Source: Rotaria macrura (taxonomy: Eukaryota > Rotifera > Eurotatoria > Philodinida > Philodinidae). From it: a stretch of 64,000 nt of DNA. The position numbers were made by a program, and so were the translations under genes. The notes beneath the pieces were generated by a model. It was not told the DNA's origin. It saw only the letters and a program-made list of their open reading frames with translations, and did no database searches. Position 1 is the stretch's first letter. Every line of letters starts with the position of its first letter. Shown piece after piece: positions 1 through 13,312 of the stretch. The stretch is taken from assembly GCA_900239685.1 (NCBI GenBank), contig OENT01000188.1, positions 62,001-126,000 of the forward strand, in the 5' to 3' direction.

Positions 1-2969
1 CGTTTTAGTTCACGACATAGTCGATTTCTATTCAATCCTCGAGCGTGGTTATGTTGTAGAGGACGAAGACGAAAAAAAAATTCTTATAAATTAAATACCG
101 TAAGTTCAATTCACATAAATATCATATTATACGGTTGTACTTTTCGATTAGCTGTTAACAATAGGATCTCTACTGGGGAAAAGAAAACTTATTCATTATT
201 CAAACTCATTGACTACTGAATTAATTAATTCATGTACATGCAAATATTTATATATAAATATATATAGATCTTTGAAAAGCAAAAGCTGAAGTCCACATCT
301 CTAAAAATACAATCATTGTTTGAACACATTGTTTTTGAAAAGCTACTTTCGTATAGTGAAAGTGTGTCGAGTTTTCTACTACAACTTCAATTTATATTTT
401 AGTTTCTTTTTGTACATTATCGAAATAAATTGAGTAAGATAAAGATATCCTAGTGTCGAGATTCTCACACAAATTCGATTTTATTATAGTTATCAAAATT
501 AATTAAAAAAGATTTTTCATCACTGTAGAACTATCTTGATATACTCTATATGTTGAACCTGTTTTTCTTTTCTTTTTTCATTCATCTATTGAAACATAAT
601 TTGAGTAAAGCGAACATAACCTGCATCGACAAGGAACAAAAAAACATCTTACTTTCCTGCCTTTTTTTCAAGGATAAATTTTGATAGAATTCGAAATTCT
701 CTATTATTCTAAACTTTTGAAACAGAAAAAAAAATGAAAAATAAACGTATCACGAAGTAAACAAAAACTTCTTATTTTTATTGCCTGTCAAAGTGATAGT
801 TAACAAATCTAGTGGATGATAGAGAATTTCAAATTCACCGAGCATCTATAATTAGTTTTTTAAAACATAATTTTCCATTAGACTAATGAATGAAAAGAAT
901 ATATTAAGTATACAGGATGATAGAAAATTTCAAGATGAAATTTTTATGACAGTAGCAAAATCAAGTCCGAAGAAATCTCGTCATGAGAATAATTGTACTA
1001 TGCTCGATTTATTTTGATATGTCATAAGCAAGACATAAAAGATATGTAGACAGAATGATAGAAGAAAGCTCGACGAGCTTTCAAAATATGTAATTAGTTT
1101 TAAAAAAAACGATTCAAGTAAAATACGGAATGCTACTTTTGCTTTTCATGAATATGAACTAGTTGAACGAGATTGCTGCAAAATACTCTACAGTCATGAT
1201 TTGTATTCTATGAGTGACATACTCGAAACATTACTCAAGTAACTTTGATGATTATCTTAGAGTAATTAACTCACAATTGACTGTTAGTATGAGAATATGA
1301 CTTGCTTAATAGAAAATTTTTTTGGAGTCAAATCTGATGGGCTCTAGAAATAGGATTATCTATTTTATTTCCATTATTAGCAAATCGAATTGTTTCTCAA
1401 TGGATGACTTCACTTATTGGATTATTGGAAAAGGGACTTTTTTTCCAGTTCACATCGAAACTTGTATTGGCTTATTTATAATTGCTTTTAGATATAAAAT
1501 TTCTTGCTTGACTACGACAAGCAATGTATTAACTTAATCAATTTTGAGCTTTAACACGCTTCTATTGAAACTAGATGATTAAGAAATCTTAAATAATTCG
1601 TAATAACATCCTTCAAGAAGATTGATAATGTTCTTTGATAGAGATGTTCGAAATAAGATATTAAAAATTTATTGAAAAGCAGTATAATCAAAAAACAAAT
1701 GTTTTACATGTATATGTTTTCTTTCAAGGTCAGTTTGCTCTCATTTGACATAAATTGAATTAGACTAGAAATACTTTCTAAATTGAAAGCATTGTTTTAT
1801 TACAGTATCTTTTGCGTCGAATATCAATTAAACCAAACTTACAATTATAGATCGAAGTAAGAAGTAGAATAGTGCCATCTATGACTATGAAAAGTGCTAC
1901 TTATTCAATTAGAGACCTAAGAAAGAGTTTTAGAAAAGCGAGTCAATTATTTAGAGTAATGTATGTATCAATCAGAAATTGTTGGGTTTACTACTGAAAT
2001 GAATATATACATATAATTCTTCGTAAGATATTTAACAAGAGAAACGTTTTTGTTCTAGATAGATACACATATTTCACATTTGATCATCGATAGTTCTATT
2101 ATCTTGATTCTAGACTTGTTGTACTTGAAATAATATCGTTCGATACTCTTATAGTTTGAATTGATAAGTTAATTTGTTCTGTATTCTGTAAAATAATCGT
2201 TGTTATTTAAACTTAAGACATGACTTAGTCGAAATTATGACATCATTTCAATTAGTAGATCACGTTTTTTAAATAGCATCTATTTGTTTTCCGTCACATT
2301 TATCGATGTGTTTATTGTTCCAATTGTAATAGAATCATAATTATCATATATAGACTAAGTTTCTAACATAGTCACTCAGTTCACATCTGTATTGAAGTAC
2401 AAAATTCAATTTTCAATAGCTAACTCATGTTTCCATGTCGGTTTTTCATTTTTTTTAAGGATCGTAAAAATACTAATAATGCCAATGAAAGTGGTGATGA
2501 ACATGAAGAATTGGCTGATTTTCAAATACCGCCGTCATCAATGGTAATACAACATGTTTGGCCAACGAATGAAATGTCGAATCAACAACGAACTTCACCT
2601 ACATCAATGTTAAAAACTGCTACATCACAACATAATGTTGTGTTTCATTCCAACGTTACTGAACCATTGTTGCCGGCAGCTAATCGTCTTGATTTAAATC
2701 TCCCAATAACTAAAGAGTATCGAAATCAACTATATAGAAAAGCGAATAGTTTAATGACAGTGTATGAACATAGTTCAACAAATGAAACAAACACGGGTGA
2801 ATCACCACCAAGACCTGAATCATGGCGTGGACGTTCGCCGTCAAGTGTTAGTGATGTTACATATCAGAGGCCGACAAATGTTTCAAAAATCACAGAAAAA
2901 AATACCAATACACAAGAAACAGTAATGGAAACGAATGCTACTTGTTTTTTCACACGATTGATTGGTTGA
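1..2969 (+). CDS. 3' end of an unidentified gene (partial at left edge)
   Basis: Two exons can be read, 1-99 and 2460-2969 (stop TGA), both in phase 0 around a GT-AG intron of 2360 bp (100-2459). The part inside the window encodes 202 residues. The first 33 residues contain a Cys-Cys pair followed by a strongly basic run (CCRGRRRKK), as is common just after a last membrane helix, so this may be the cytoplasmic tail of a membrane protein such as a receptor. That is only a guess, because no membrane segment lies inside the window. The rest is polar, rich in Asn, Ser, Thr and Pro, and has no domain I recognise. A possible poly(A) signal lies at 3451-3456. The intron holds nothing recognisable; the 71-codon ORF at 1322-1537 in it looks like chance. 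The gene converges on the ligase gene, whose stop codon is at 3493. Confidence 0.55.
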
Positions 2970-3450
2970 TTTCATTTGCTTTTTATTTTTCGTTTAGGTA
3001 TGACAGTGAATACTAATACGCCAATAGACCTGTGTTCTGTTTTGTTTTCTTTTTTTCGCTCTCTTGTCCTTATTTATAAACCGTGCACGATTACAAAAAT
3101 ATTTTTTCTATGCACACTAGTCACCAGTCTAATGGACGGCCCCGTGTGTTGTTTTGTTACGTTGTTGTTTTATTTTTATTTGTAAATAAGAATACTACTG
3201 TCTAATGACAATCATTGTCTAATAGAAAAGGAAATATACTATATCAGTATGGAAGAAAAAACAAAGAACGAAAACGCGTCGTTATTCTCGTATATACATA
3301 TATATGTATTTTTGTTGTCCTCTTTCATTAACTTATTAATTCTTTTTGTCTGAAATTGTATTTATGTGTGTATGTATGGATCTCAACTAAGGAGATGAAT
3401 ACCAGATTTTATTCTTAATACTTTCTTTTTGTTTTTGAAGAATAATGATA

Positions 3451-3456
3451 AATAAA
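3451..3456 (+). terminator. Candidate poly(A) signal of the left-edge gene
   Basis: AATAAA lies about 480 bp after the stop codon at 2969, in an A-rich stretch. It ends only 37 bp before the end of the convergent ligase gene, so the two transcripts probably abut or overlap. Between 2970 and 3492 I see no gene. Confidence 0.4.
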
Positions 3457-3492
3457 ATAAACCAAAGTATTTGTCTTTACAAATGTTCAAGT

Positions 3493-5040
3493 TTAAGAAT
3501 TTCTTATACGCTTTCTAGTATTTGGTTTAACGTTTGATATTGGTTCAGCATCTCTTTTTCGTTTATTTGTTCTACTACGAGTATTAATGTGTTGATCATC
3601 ACCACCATCATCATCATCATCATCATCATTTTTATTAAATCGACGACCTTTATTTTTGTCTTTGACAAGTAAACTATTTGTTGTTGGAAGTGTCGGTTCT
3701 TCAGATTCCTTGAATTCATCTGAATCGAATGTTTCTTCGTGTGCTTTCGATTTCGACGAATGAGAACGAGCAGCTAGATGAACTGAACTTTTTTTATTAC
3801 ATTTTGCTCCTAATTTAGATGGTGATGTTTTCGTTTGTTTTGGCTTAGCTCTAGATGATGACGATGATGCTGTTGTTGATGTTTCTGCAACTGTTGATTG
3901 CTCATCTTCATTGTCGGACGTGACAATTTTTTTTCCAGTTTTTGTATCACGAGATGGAATAACTGAAAATAATATTGAATTTTGTTTTGATAATTTTGCT
4001 GTTGGTACAATTTTTTGTATAACACTAACAGGTTTTTTTGTTTTAGCTGCTTCAAGTACATCATTCCATGTCATATCAGTACGAACACGAAGAAAGACAG
4101 GAAATCGTGGACTACCTGAATTGGATAGTTCTTGAAATTTAAATGTGATAACAGAGCCTATCTTCGGTGGTTTACGACGTTGATCCATATTTAATCCACT
4201 GCCAACATCGAATCGTTTGCCATTAGGCAATTGACATTCAAGTGCACCTAACATTCCCGTAAAATTTCCTTTGCCAGGTTTATGACCAACAACATGAGCT
4301 TCTAGAAATTAGAAATCAAAAATAAATTTGATTTTCTTCAGGAAATTATTCTTCTTTCTAATTTACCTTCATCGTAGAATGTTTTTACTTTGAGTAGTGT
4401 TAATGAACGTTTATTTTCATAGCGACTACCTGGTTTACGTAGCATGATGCCTTCGCCACCGACTGCATTGACATCAGCTAAACATTGTTTGAGATGAGTC
4501 AAACCTTGACATTTTTTTATACCAACTACTGAAGCATAACAATTGTCATCGTCCTGTGGAATATTTTCCTGTAGCCATTTAACACGATCTTCATACTTTC
4601 CACCGTGAGTTGGTGCATCGAAAATTAAATATGTGAGAAGTTTATAATCATTAGTAACTACTTTGTTTCCTTGTTTTTTCACAATACTAATACATTTTTG
4701 AAAAAGACCACGTCCACACCTTTAAAGATAACATAGAATGGGATAGACAAAGATGTTTGATATAAATCTACCATATTTCTCCATCTAGTGCTACTTTAGG
4801 AAGAGCAACCTTGAAGAAATCAGGTACATGAAACATGTTTCCTTGACGAGAATAAAAGTGGCTTCCATTCCAATATGCTCTTTAATATCAAATGTTTTAT
4901 AAATAAGACAAAACAAAACGAATTATTATTTTATCTACCTACCGAACACCATCAAGTTTTTCACTCATCCACCAACCTGTTGGATCAACATCTTCTGTCC
5001 AAGTTTCTGCAAGAAGTACTTTTGTAGCGGCAGTACTCAT
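3493..5040 (-). CDS. ligE: ATP-dependent DNA ligase E with eukaryotic C-terminal tail
   Basis: Exons (minus): 5040-4943, 4879-4772, 4719-4367, 4301-3493. They join in phase to 455 residues. Nucleotidyltransferase motifs run in order: motif I KLDG with the adenylated lysine at K28, motif III LDGEIW at 64-69, IIIa YLIFDAP at 99-105, IV EGIMLR at 158-163 and V LLKVK at 177-181. An OB-fold follows (about 187-272) with the RFPVFLRV signature at 252-259 typical of small bacterial ligases of the LigE type. Bacterial LigE proteins are about 270-290 residues and periplasmic. This protein has no signal peptide and carries about 180 extra residues: Ser/Lys-rich, an acidic run at 412-418, then basic clusters (KRKR at 433-436 and KRIR near the end) that look like nuclear targeting. 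It presumably seals nicks in the nucleus. A horizontally acquired LigE linked to radiation tolerance is known in bdelloid rotifers; this looks like that gene or a close homolog. Confidence 0.92.
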
Positions 5041-5879
5041 TTATTTTCAAAACAAAAAATTAACACTTTCAAGCGACGTAGAAACGATTTGAACGTTTAA
5101 ACTTTTATATCACAATGCAGAAAAAATTATTTTGTTGACAGTTGATACGTAGTATGATTAGTTGTTGTTGTCATTTTTATTTTTATGTCGGGATTGTGCA
5201 AGAACGCTCAAGGTCATAACAGAACACAAAAAGAAATAATAAGAACCAACCATTTGTCTAAGAAAAGAAAGAAAAAACATACCAGGAGAATGAAAGAAAT
5301 AAAAAACCATGTGTATTAAGTTTTTTAATACGAAATGATTGTTACATGTCATTTTAGATAGTTTTATCGTTGTCAATCAAATAGATTTATTCAAACATCA
5401 ATTGCACATCTATATACGTATGCGGTTCAGTCATCATTAATTTTTAATTCTTCACATTTCAACATCTTGTCTTCATATAAAGTCAATGTATAGACTTGAT
5501 AGAAGTAATCAAACTGACTCGCCACCATTGTCCGTCGGCGAATTTCGCACTGGTACGGGACGTGCACGACAAACGTCAGGTAAAATATGCGTATAATCAA
5601 GAAGAAAAAACAAGAATATGATTTGTCAAACACTCATCGTATATTGAATGACCGTGTCCTTTTGTATTGAATTGTTATTGTAAATATATATATATATGTA
5701 CATATGTATACCGATGTATGCATAAATTCATATTGTACATTCAGCAAGTAAACCAGACTTTGATATCAATCGATACAATACATCGCGTGCAGACACGTTT
5801 TCTTTGGTAAAGAGAGAAAAAGAATACGACTTGAGATTGATTGTTCAGTTACTCTCATTCATATTGAAGTTTGTATGTC
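5041..5879. other. Divergent intergenic region between ligase E and lipid phosphatase
   Basis: This 839 bp gap separates two genes transcribed away from each other and must hold both promoters. I see no TATA box or operator I would defend. It has an (AT)n run near 5683-5700. Short ORFs on the minus strand (5158-5376, 5427-5633) have no recognisable content and are probably chance. Confidence 0.6.
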
Positions 5880-8800
5880 ATGTCGAATCGATCAAATTTA
5901 AAACCATTTCAATCTACAGGTATGACAATCTAATCAGCACTTGAACAACAATCACAAGAAATGTATTGTTATCAATGTTCAATTTCTTTTTTCGTAGTTC
6001 TGAGATACGTAGTTTTATTTCGAGTCCGGTCTAGTTTTCTTAGTAATTTGATTATCAAATAGGAGATTGAATAGAATCAAAAAAAACATGTTAGAATTCT
6101 TAAACATATTAGCGACAATTTTTATTTTTGTAAGTCATTAAATAGCGTCAAACAATATCAGATCATAAAGTAGAAAAACAAATATTTTTCCATGAATAGA
6201 AAATCAATCATAACACAAACATAGTGATAGAGAATAGTGTAAATCATGTTTTCTTTTCTACACATGTGCTTCTCATTAGATAGCATTGAAAGATAGGGTC
6301 AATACGATTTTTCATGAACGTTAACAAATCTTTTATCACTATAATCCAGAAAATCCGCTAATTACGATGAATTTTCTATCGACAAGTATAGTTTCTCGGA
6401 TGAAATCAATGAACATTCTTTTTTTTTTCTAAAGAAAATCTAATGATAAAATGCATTATACGTCTCTTCTTTGTCGGTCATTTAGAATCTAAGATAAGAT
6501 GCAATTATATTCAAAGAAAAATATCCGTCTAATCTACGGACAGATGAATAGTTCTGACTATTTGATAAAATCTTTTCTTCAAGGATGTATTTCTCTTCAA
6601 GTATTCTTTTATTGACATAACGACCCACATTTTATGTCGATCAATACAGTATCAATCAAATCATATAGATATCAATGCAGTGAGACAAAAAAATTGAATC
6701 AGATAGATAGTTTTTTTTTTTTGAAATGTAACAATGATCTATTGCATCATCGTCTATATTCTTGTAAATATGATTTAATTAAATAGAATCGTATTGTTCT
6801 TTCACTGTGCATAATAGGATGATGGATTTCCTCCGTTTTGATAGAGCTGTAAATCCGTATTGGTCTACTTAGAATAGTGCACACTAAAGCAGACTAACTA
6901 AATATGTCATAATTTCGTTCATCTATTATTTCAAGGTCAACATAAGTATAAAATAACTATTCGTTCTCTTTGCTTAGTAATAAAAACATCGTTCGCTGAG
7001 TTTACATCAGTATTCTATTTGAAAAGATCAACAAAAGAAAGAGTAAATCAAGTTGCTAGTTAGAAATTCCCTTGCATTTTAAATAAAGAAAATGAAAAAG
7101 AGAAGTATACGAAATCTTCCATAGTTAACTGTGCAAACTATTATCGTTCGATGAAAAGTTCGTAAACAAAATTTGATGTTATTCGTACTTAGAAATCGAT
7201 ATATTTATTTTTCATTTTTCAGATAATATATCACTTTACGATTCATTAGTTTTTAAAAGAGGTAAAAATGAAAGCATGATAGTTTCTACTTTTTCTCAAT
7301 CCATGTCTTACGACATGGATTATTTTCATGGACCATTAGTAAAAACAAGAAAGAAATGATTTGCTTAGAAAATCATTTTTTTTCTCTCATCATACTACAT
7401 ACCTTCAATATGTATGAGCAACTATATTTCGATTCAATTCCGTCGTAGATAAAGCTAGACATTTCATGAAAAACTAATACTATTTGAAAAGAAAAATATT
7501 GAAGTCATAGTTTTCAAGTGACTATTAACCTTCACTATAAAAATCAATCAATCAATATCTTGATCTACATCGACTGGGAATATGATAGATCTTCTAGTCG
7601 AGAATTTATTAGAGATGATTGTAGAAATAGATAAGATACTATGTATTTTTTTAATTGTCTGTATAAAATATTTAGAGCTAGAGAAATAACTAGAATCAAA
7701 TTATGATAACGGTATGAGTTTATTATTTTAGAGTGCACATGTTGTTAACAGCTTGGCTATGTGGCGCATTCTTTGATGATTGTTAACTAGACATATGGGA
7801 TTGAATTGAGTGAGAGAAAAACAAAAGAAATCAATCACCTCGTGAAATAACATTTTGATAAGCAATCACTTTTTTAATTCCTATTTCCGGTAGATACGTT
7901 TTACCACAAGGAAAAGAAATCAGGCTGATTTTAAATACTTTTATGTGATCTATGCATCGATACAGAATAGACCGATATTTATGATTAGTCTATTGTTACA
8001 CACATATATTCAAACTACTAGATCAACATCGAGTGAATGACAATAAAAATAGTAAACCTTTGTATATTGTTGTTGAAAACGATACATTTTTCAAATGAAA
8101 GTAGTTTTTGACAAACTATAAGATTTTATATTTCGTTTGATATATTATAATCTATTAGTTGGATAGATTTCTGAAAATTGTCATGTTAATCACATGACTT
8201 AAATTTGTTCGAAGAATATATAATCAATGAAGAAAAATTGAATTTATTTGACTACATGTAATCAAAGTCTGTTAATAATATTGATAAATCTTTGACGTCT
8301 ATGAACTAAAGAAAAGTATTTATCTACTCAAATGTCTGCAGCTGTTACCATAACATATATGATTGAATACATATGCAACAATGGTAACAAATGTTCTACT
8401 CACAAGACCCCTTATATTTCCTAAGTGAATTATGAGTGAGTTATTTTTAATTAATCGTGCATTTGTAATCTTCTATATTGTTATGTTCAACTAAATTCAA
8501 TACTATTCCGTTTGATAATTTAATTCAACGAGAAAACCTTACTCGTAACACATACGAATAAAAAGAATAATATTTGTTTTTTTATATTCGATGAGAGCAA
8601 AAAATAACAAATGTATCATATACATTTGAAAAAAGGTCAGACTTATTTTTTTTTTTACAATCTACAACGGAAAATACAAATATATGTATATATACATATA
8701 TTGTAGGCGAGATGAGTGGAATCATTAGAAAATGTCAAATATAATTCGTACACAGTATTATTTGAGTTATAAAAAAAAACGAACTGTGAGTGTTTGACGC

Positions 8801-11800
8801 TATGAAACACGACCCGCATTGGTTGATACCAATGATGTTACTAATATTGCTATTAACTCGCCGGCAATAATAGTGCACATACACAAAAGGACAAAATAAA
8901 AATTTAGTCAGGTTCATTTTTTCATATATATACTGGAATTCAATATGAAACCCGTCGTTTATACGATTTCTCAATATTATAGAAATCCAAGAGGTGGTGA
9001 GTAAATCTAAATCTAAATTAAATCTAATCTCTTCTTGTAAATAAGTACATAAGCGAATAAAAAATTATTCAGATCTCGACCCTGTATTATTCGTATTGAT
9101 TCTTTTCTTTTTCCCAACGATTGAGTTAAGGAAGAGAGAGAGAGAGTGAGAGAGAATAAGAGTAAGCAACGAGAGATAAGGAAATCGATATTCTCGATCG
9201 TTACAAATATCAATAAAAAATGTTCATCTCTTCAGCTACAAAGCAACCGTACGCTCCTGATGCACATCCATCACGTGCACGAGCTTCATCAGAGTATAAT
9301 CCATTGTATGATAAATTTGATCCGGATATGATTACAACACAAAATCAATGTCAACAAACAATACAGTCAAAAGGACGTTTCGAACAAAACATTCATCAAG
9401 ATATTTCAAGTAACTATGATAGACCGCGTTCACTTCTTCGTACTGATGAACATCGACAACAAGCAAGTGGACAACGACAGCATTTATCTCGTAGTCAAAA
9501 AAATGTTGGTGAGAAGTCAACACAATGAAAAAATAGCTCTGCATCTATCTCTTGAATACTAATCAATAATGAAGATTCTACTCATTGATTTCTTCTTTAG
9601 ATTGTAGTATTTTATAATTATAGTTACATTTATGCATTGTTTATTAACCAATTATACTTCTTTCTTAAATCGAGAATAGATTTTCACACACAACAAGAAT
9701 CTTCTAATCTACGAAACAAAGGTTTCTCTATTGGTATCCTAATAGTATATATATAGATATAAACATTTAAATACAACAAAGACACGAATATTAAACAATC
9801 AATTGTAGTTGAACGTATATTACTATGTTTATCCTCATCATTGTATCCAACGATTGAATGATCTCTTTGTAAATTTATAATCATTTTACAAATTGTTAAG
9901 AACACATTAATTTAATTATTCAAAGTATATTGCTTTGAACTCAGATATTATTATAGCAATAAAAAAAAAAGAAACAATAGCGCACCAGAACGCCCAAAGG
10001 AATCATTTAATTGTGGTCTTAACGCATGAGAAGAACGATAACTATAAGCAACTGTACAGAGGCAAGGCTATGTTTCCTTTTCTTCTTCTTCTTCTTCTTC
10101 TCTTCTTATTCTTATGGTTATACTTTTTTCTTCTCATGCATAATCGGTAGCATACAGACTCTCTATTCGCTCGTTCGCTTTCTTGCTTACTCGTGACATC
10201 AGAACAGACGAACAGTTTAGTCCACGGCCTACATTTTTTCTTCGTCAACACATGATAAATGAGCGAATAAAAACTATAGAAGACGAACGGGCACGGTGTG
10301 CTTTTTTTCCTTGGCAAAAAAAATGGCGAGAAAAGAAAAGAATTTTTCTTAACTTGGGCATAACGTGATACACAACGATCTATCGATAGTTTCATTGCTT
10401 TGTTGATTATCTATTGCATTCACAAACTTGTCTATTCGCACATTCTTTTTGTTTGGCTTCATGTTTGTACATGTACATTATTTTTTGATGGCAATCGATG
10501 TAAGGAATATAATTTTTCGTTTTAGAATCAACGCCCAATAGTGAAGTTGACTTTTTAATGAATAGAATGGTCGAAGATCCAGCAGCAAACGATGACGATA
10601 TGGGACAATGTAAAGAAGATAAAAACAAACGACGACGTCGCATCTTATACAATCTTCTTGATTTTCTTGCTATTTTAACAAGTATATATATATATGATTA
10701 ATTACTTCGTATAATAAGCCATGGTCATTGTTCATTTAGCATGTCTTATTTTTGGTCTAATTTATCTGCTAATTAAGCCGGTACAGAGAGGGTTTTTTTG
10801 TGATGATACGTCCATACAATATCCATTTAAACCTGATACTATTCCTATGTGGCTTTTAGGATTGTACGGAGGAGTTGGTCCTATTTTAATTGTAAGTTAT
10901 TTTGTGAAAATCTAATCATCATTTCTATATGTTCAAAAATATTTCGTTAATTAGAATACATTCAATTTGATAAGAGAAAATCTTGTCTTCTATTCTTTAG
11001 TTGCTTTTATTTTTCATTTGAATCGATAACATATATTCCATTTTCATATGAAATATCAGGACATGAAAAATATTTGTCTATGAAAATTTCTCTGACCTTC
11101 ATCTTGTATTAAATAAGATTAATGATTGAAAAAATCAATCATAACATGTAACGTGTATTCAATTAACAATTTGAATATCATATTATCTATATTTAAAATT
11201 GATCGAACTTCTTCGACGTACTTTCTTGTTTGTAGGATGTTGTTTCGAGTGTACATATTAGTAAATGATTTAATCTGATGAAATAGTGATGTATCAATCA
11301 TGAAAATATTGACATCGAAAAAATCTACATCACTCGATTCAGATCGGAGTTGATTTAGAGTGCAGAACCCGCTTGTTGCTATCAGATAGAGAAAAATTCA
11401 TATTCATTTAACATTGAAACAATTTTTGTTTGCGTCACCATCTATGATTATCACTTTTGTACATTTCAATTGTCAAATATTTTAATCTTATCGTGTACAA
11501 TGCATGAGAAAGTTTGTAAATCATAAATCATTGTTGAAGCGTATCGATGAACTTAAAATGTCAATGAACATCGTGGAGTTTTTCTGTGCAATTCCAAGAT
11601 TTGGCTTAGCACTTACTGAGACTAGAGTTTCTTTGTTGTGTATTAAATAAATGCTTTAAGATTCTTTCGATGTCGTTAATTCTTTGAACAATAGTATCTT
11701 TCGAATGACTTAAATAGAGTGCTAGATTTGATGTTGTTATTTCAATATGCTATGCTGTAACAAACTAACGTCTCAAATTCTTGACAGAGTACTGATAGTT

Positions 11801-13079
11801 CAATCGAAGTTTTTATGATGCATTTCGTGTCGATTCAATTGTAATTTTCAACTTTCATCAGAGATTTTCAACGTTCATTTCTATCTAACTACAGATAGAA
11901 TCGAATCGATCGACTTCGAAGACAAGATAAATCTTTTAGTTTTGCCTCTACTCTTTGTGAATTTTTATTTTTTAGTTTTTTTGTGTTGAAATTTGGGTTG
12001 TTCGCCCAATTGGTTCTGGAAAAGGACAAAATAAAGATAATGTGAAGCGACGACAAATCGATTATGTTAAAACAGTTTTTCATACGATAGGTCTTTTCGT
12101 TCTTGGCATTGCTGTCTGTTTTCTAATAACTGAAGTTGGCAAACGTAAGAAGAACATAAAGCAAAAATTGTCCAATGAAATTCTACGATTATTTTCTAGG
12201 TACAATCGGTCGATTGAGACCATACTATTTAACTGTCTGTAATCCTGATTGGAAAGGTCTTAATTGTACAAAAACTGTAATGGCAGGAAGCGGTCCTGTT
12301 GTTATACCACAATATATATTACATCACAATTGTAATCCATCAGCATCCGAGCGTGATCTTCAAGAAGCAAAATTATCATTTCCATCAGGTCATTCAAGTT
12401 ATTCAACATATGCTTTTATATTTTTATTTGTAAATATCGATCAATAGAAAAATCTATCGTTTTGAATAACTAGAAAATGTTCTCTCTTTTTCTTTTCGTT
12501 TCTTGAAAGGTTTATTTTGAAGCACGACTTGTTTGTGCGAAAATTCAATTTTTAAAACCATTCCTTCAATGTTTATGTGTTGCTACTGCTTTCTTTACAT
12601 GTCTATCTCGTGTTACTGATCATAAACATCATGCGACTGATGTTATTGGCGGAGCATTGATTGGCTTTTGTATTGCTGTATTTACTGTACGTAAATTTCA
12701 ATGAAATATTCATTTTTATTTTACGTTTGATTTGCTTTCGAATTTTCTCAAGGCCGTACGTGTTGGTACATATTTATGGACATTTAGTGTTTATTGCGAA
12801 ACAGATGATGAAACCAAGAAAGATCGCTTACCTAACGATGAACGTATTAGAATACCTGGTGTAGAAACCCTATCGTCGAGTGTATTAACCACAAATGAAC
12901 ATACACTTCAACAACAGTATCGACAGGGAGCAGAACGTGAGAGTGCGAGCAGTCGATCGAACTATGACAATATTATACCCGTGCGTGGACAACAACATCG
13001 AACTACATCTAATATTGTAAAATCCAATATTATTCAACGTACGTCACCTGGAAAAGGACATGAAGAAGCAGATGTTTGA
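5880..13079 (+). CDS. Phospholipid phosphatase (PAP2/LPP family), six-pass
   Basis: Exons: 5880-5919, 9236-9508, 10526-10681, 10719-10891, 11976-12144, 12200-12429, 12510-12686, 12753-13079; all phases agree, 514 residues. All three catalytic motifs of the lipid phosphate phosphatase family are present: C1 K-x6-RP (GKRTIGRLRP, about 269-277, split by an intron), C2 PSGHS at 332-336, and C3 [12 protein letters not shown] at 380-391 with its catalytic His. About six hydrophobic segments surround them. The family dephosphorylates phosphatidate, lysophosphatidate and related lipids at plasma or internal membranes. At 514 residues it is longer than typical LPPs (about 300). The extra length is a polar N-terminal region of about 150 residues and a polar C-tail. 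The start codon is inferred from a 40 bp first exon whose phase fits exon 2 exactly, across a 3.3 kb intron. Intron 3 is only 37 bp. Confidence 0.93.
5920..9235 (+). other. 3.3 kb first intron of the lipid phosphatase gene
   Basis: This is the longest intron in the window. It begins GTATGA and ends in a pyrimidine-rich AG. It holds several small perfect hairpins (7298-7321; 7354-7378; 8344-8388), an AT repeat near 8683-8700 and a short (GA)n stretch near 9129-9152. I see no exon or mobile-element ORF in it. Confidence 0.6.
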
Positions 13080-13306
13080 ATATTACATAAGAATTCGGTT
13101 AGAAGGAAAATGAATTGATCCGTTTCATGTTATTATAATATAACTGAAGTTTAAATGTGTGTTAAATAATTTACTAATTCGTCTAATATCTACTTTATTC
13201 TTCCTGTTTATTTTATATGTTGTAGTACAACATTAATATCTTATATTTAAAAACAAACGAGAAACGTGAACTCAATCATAGTTTCTGTGTTCAATTTTCT
13301 TTTTAT

Positions 13307-13312
13307 AATAAA
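13307..13312 (+). terminator. Candidate poly(A) signal of the lipid phosphatase gene
   Basis: AATAAA lies about 230 bp after the stop codon at 13079 and is the first on this strand that I noticed. Confidence 0.4.

Noticed and set aside
4338..4682. Assignment of the ligase to eukaryotic DNA ligase I, III or IV
   Set aside because: Those have DNA-binding and other domains and different OB-fold signatures; the core here is under 280 residues with LigE-type motifs.
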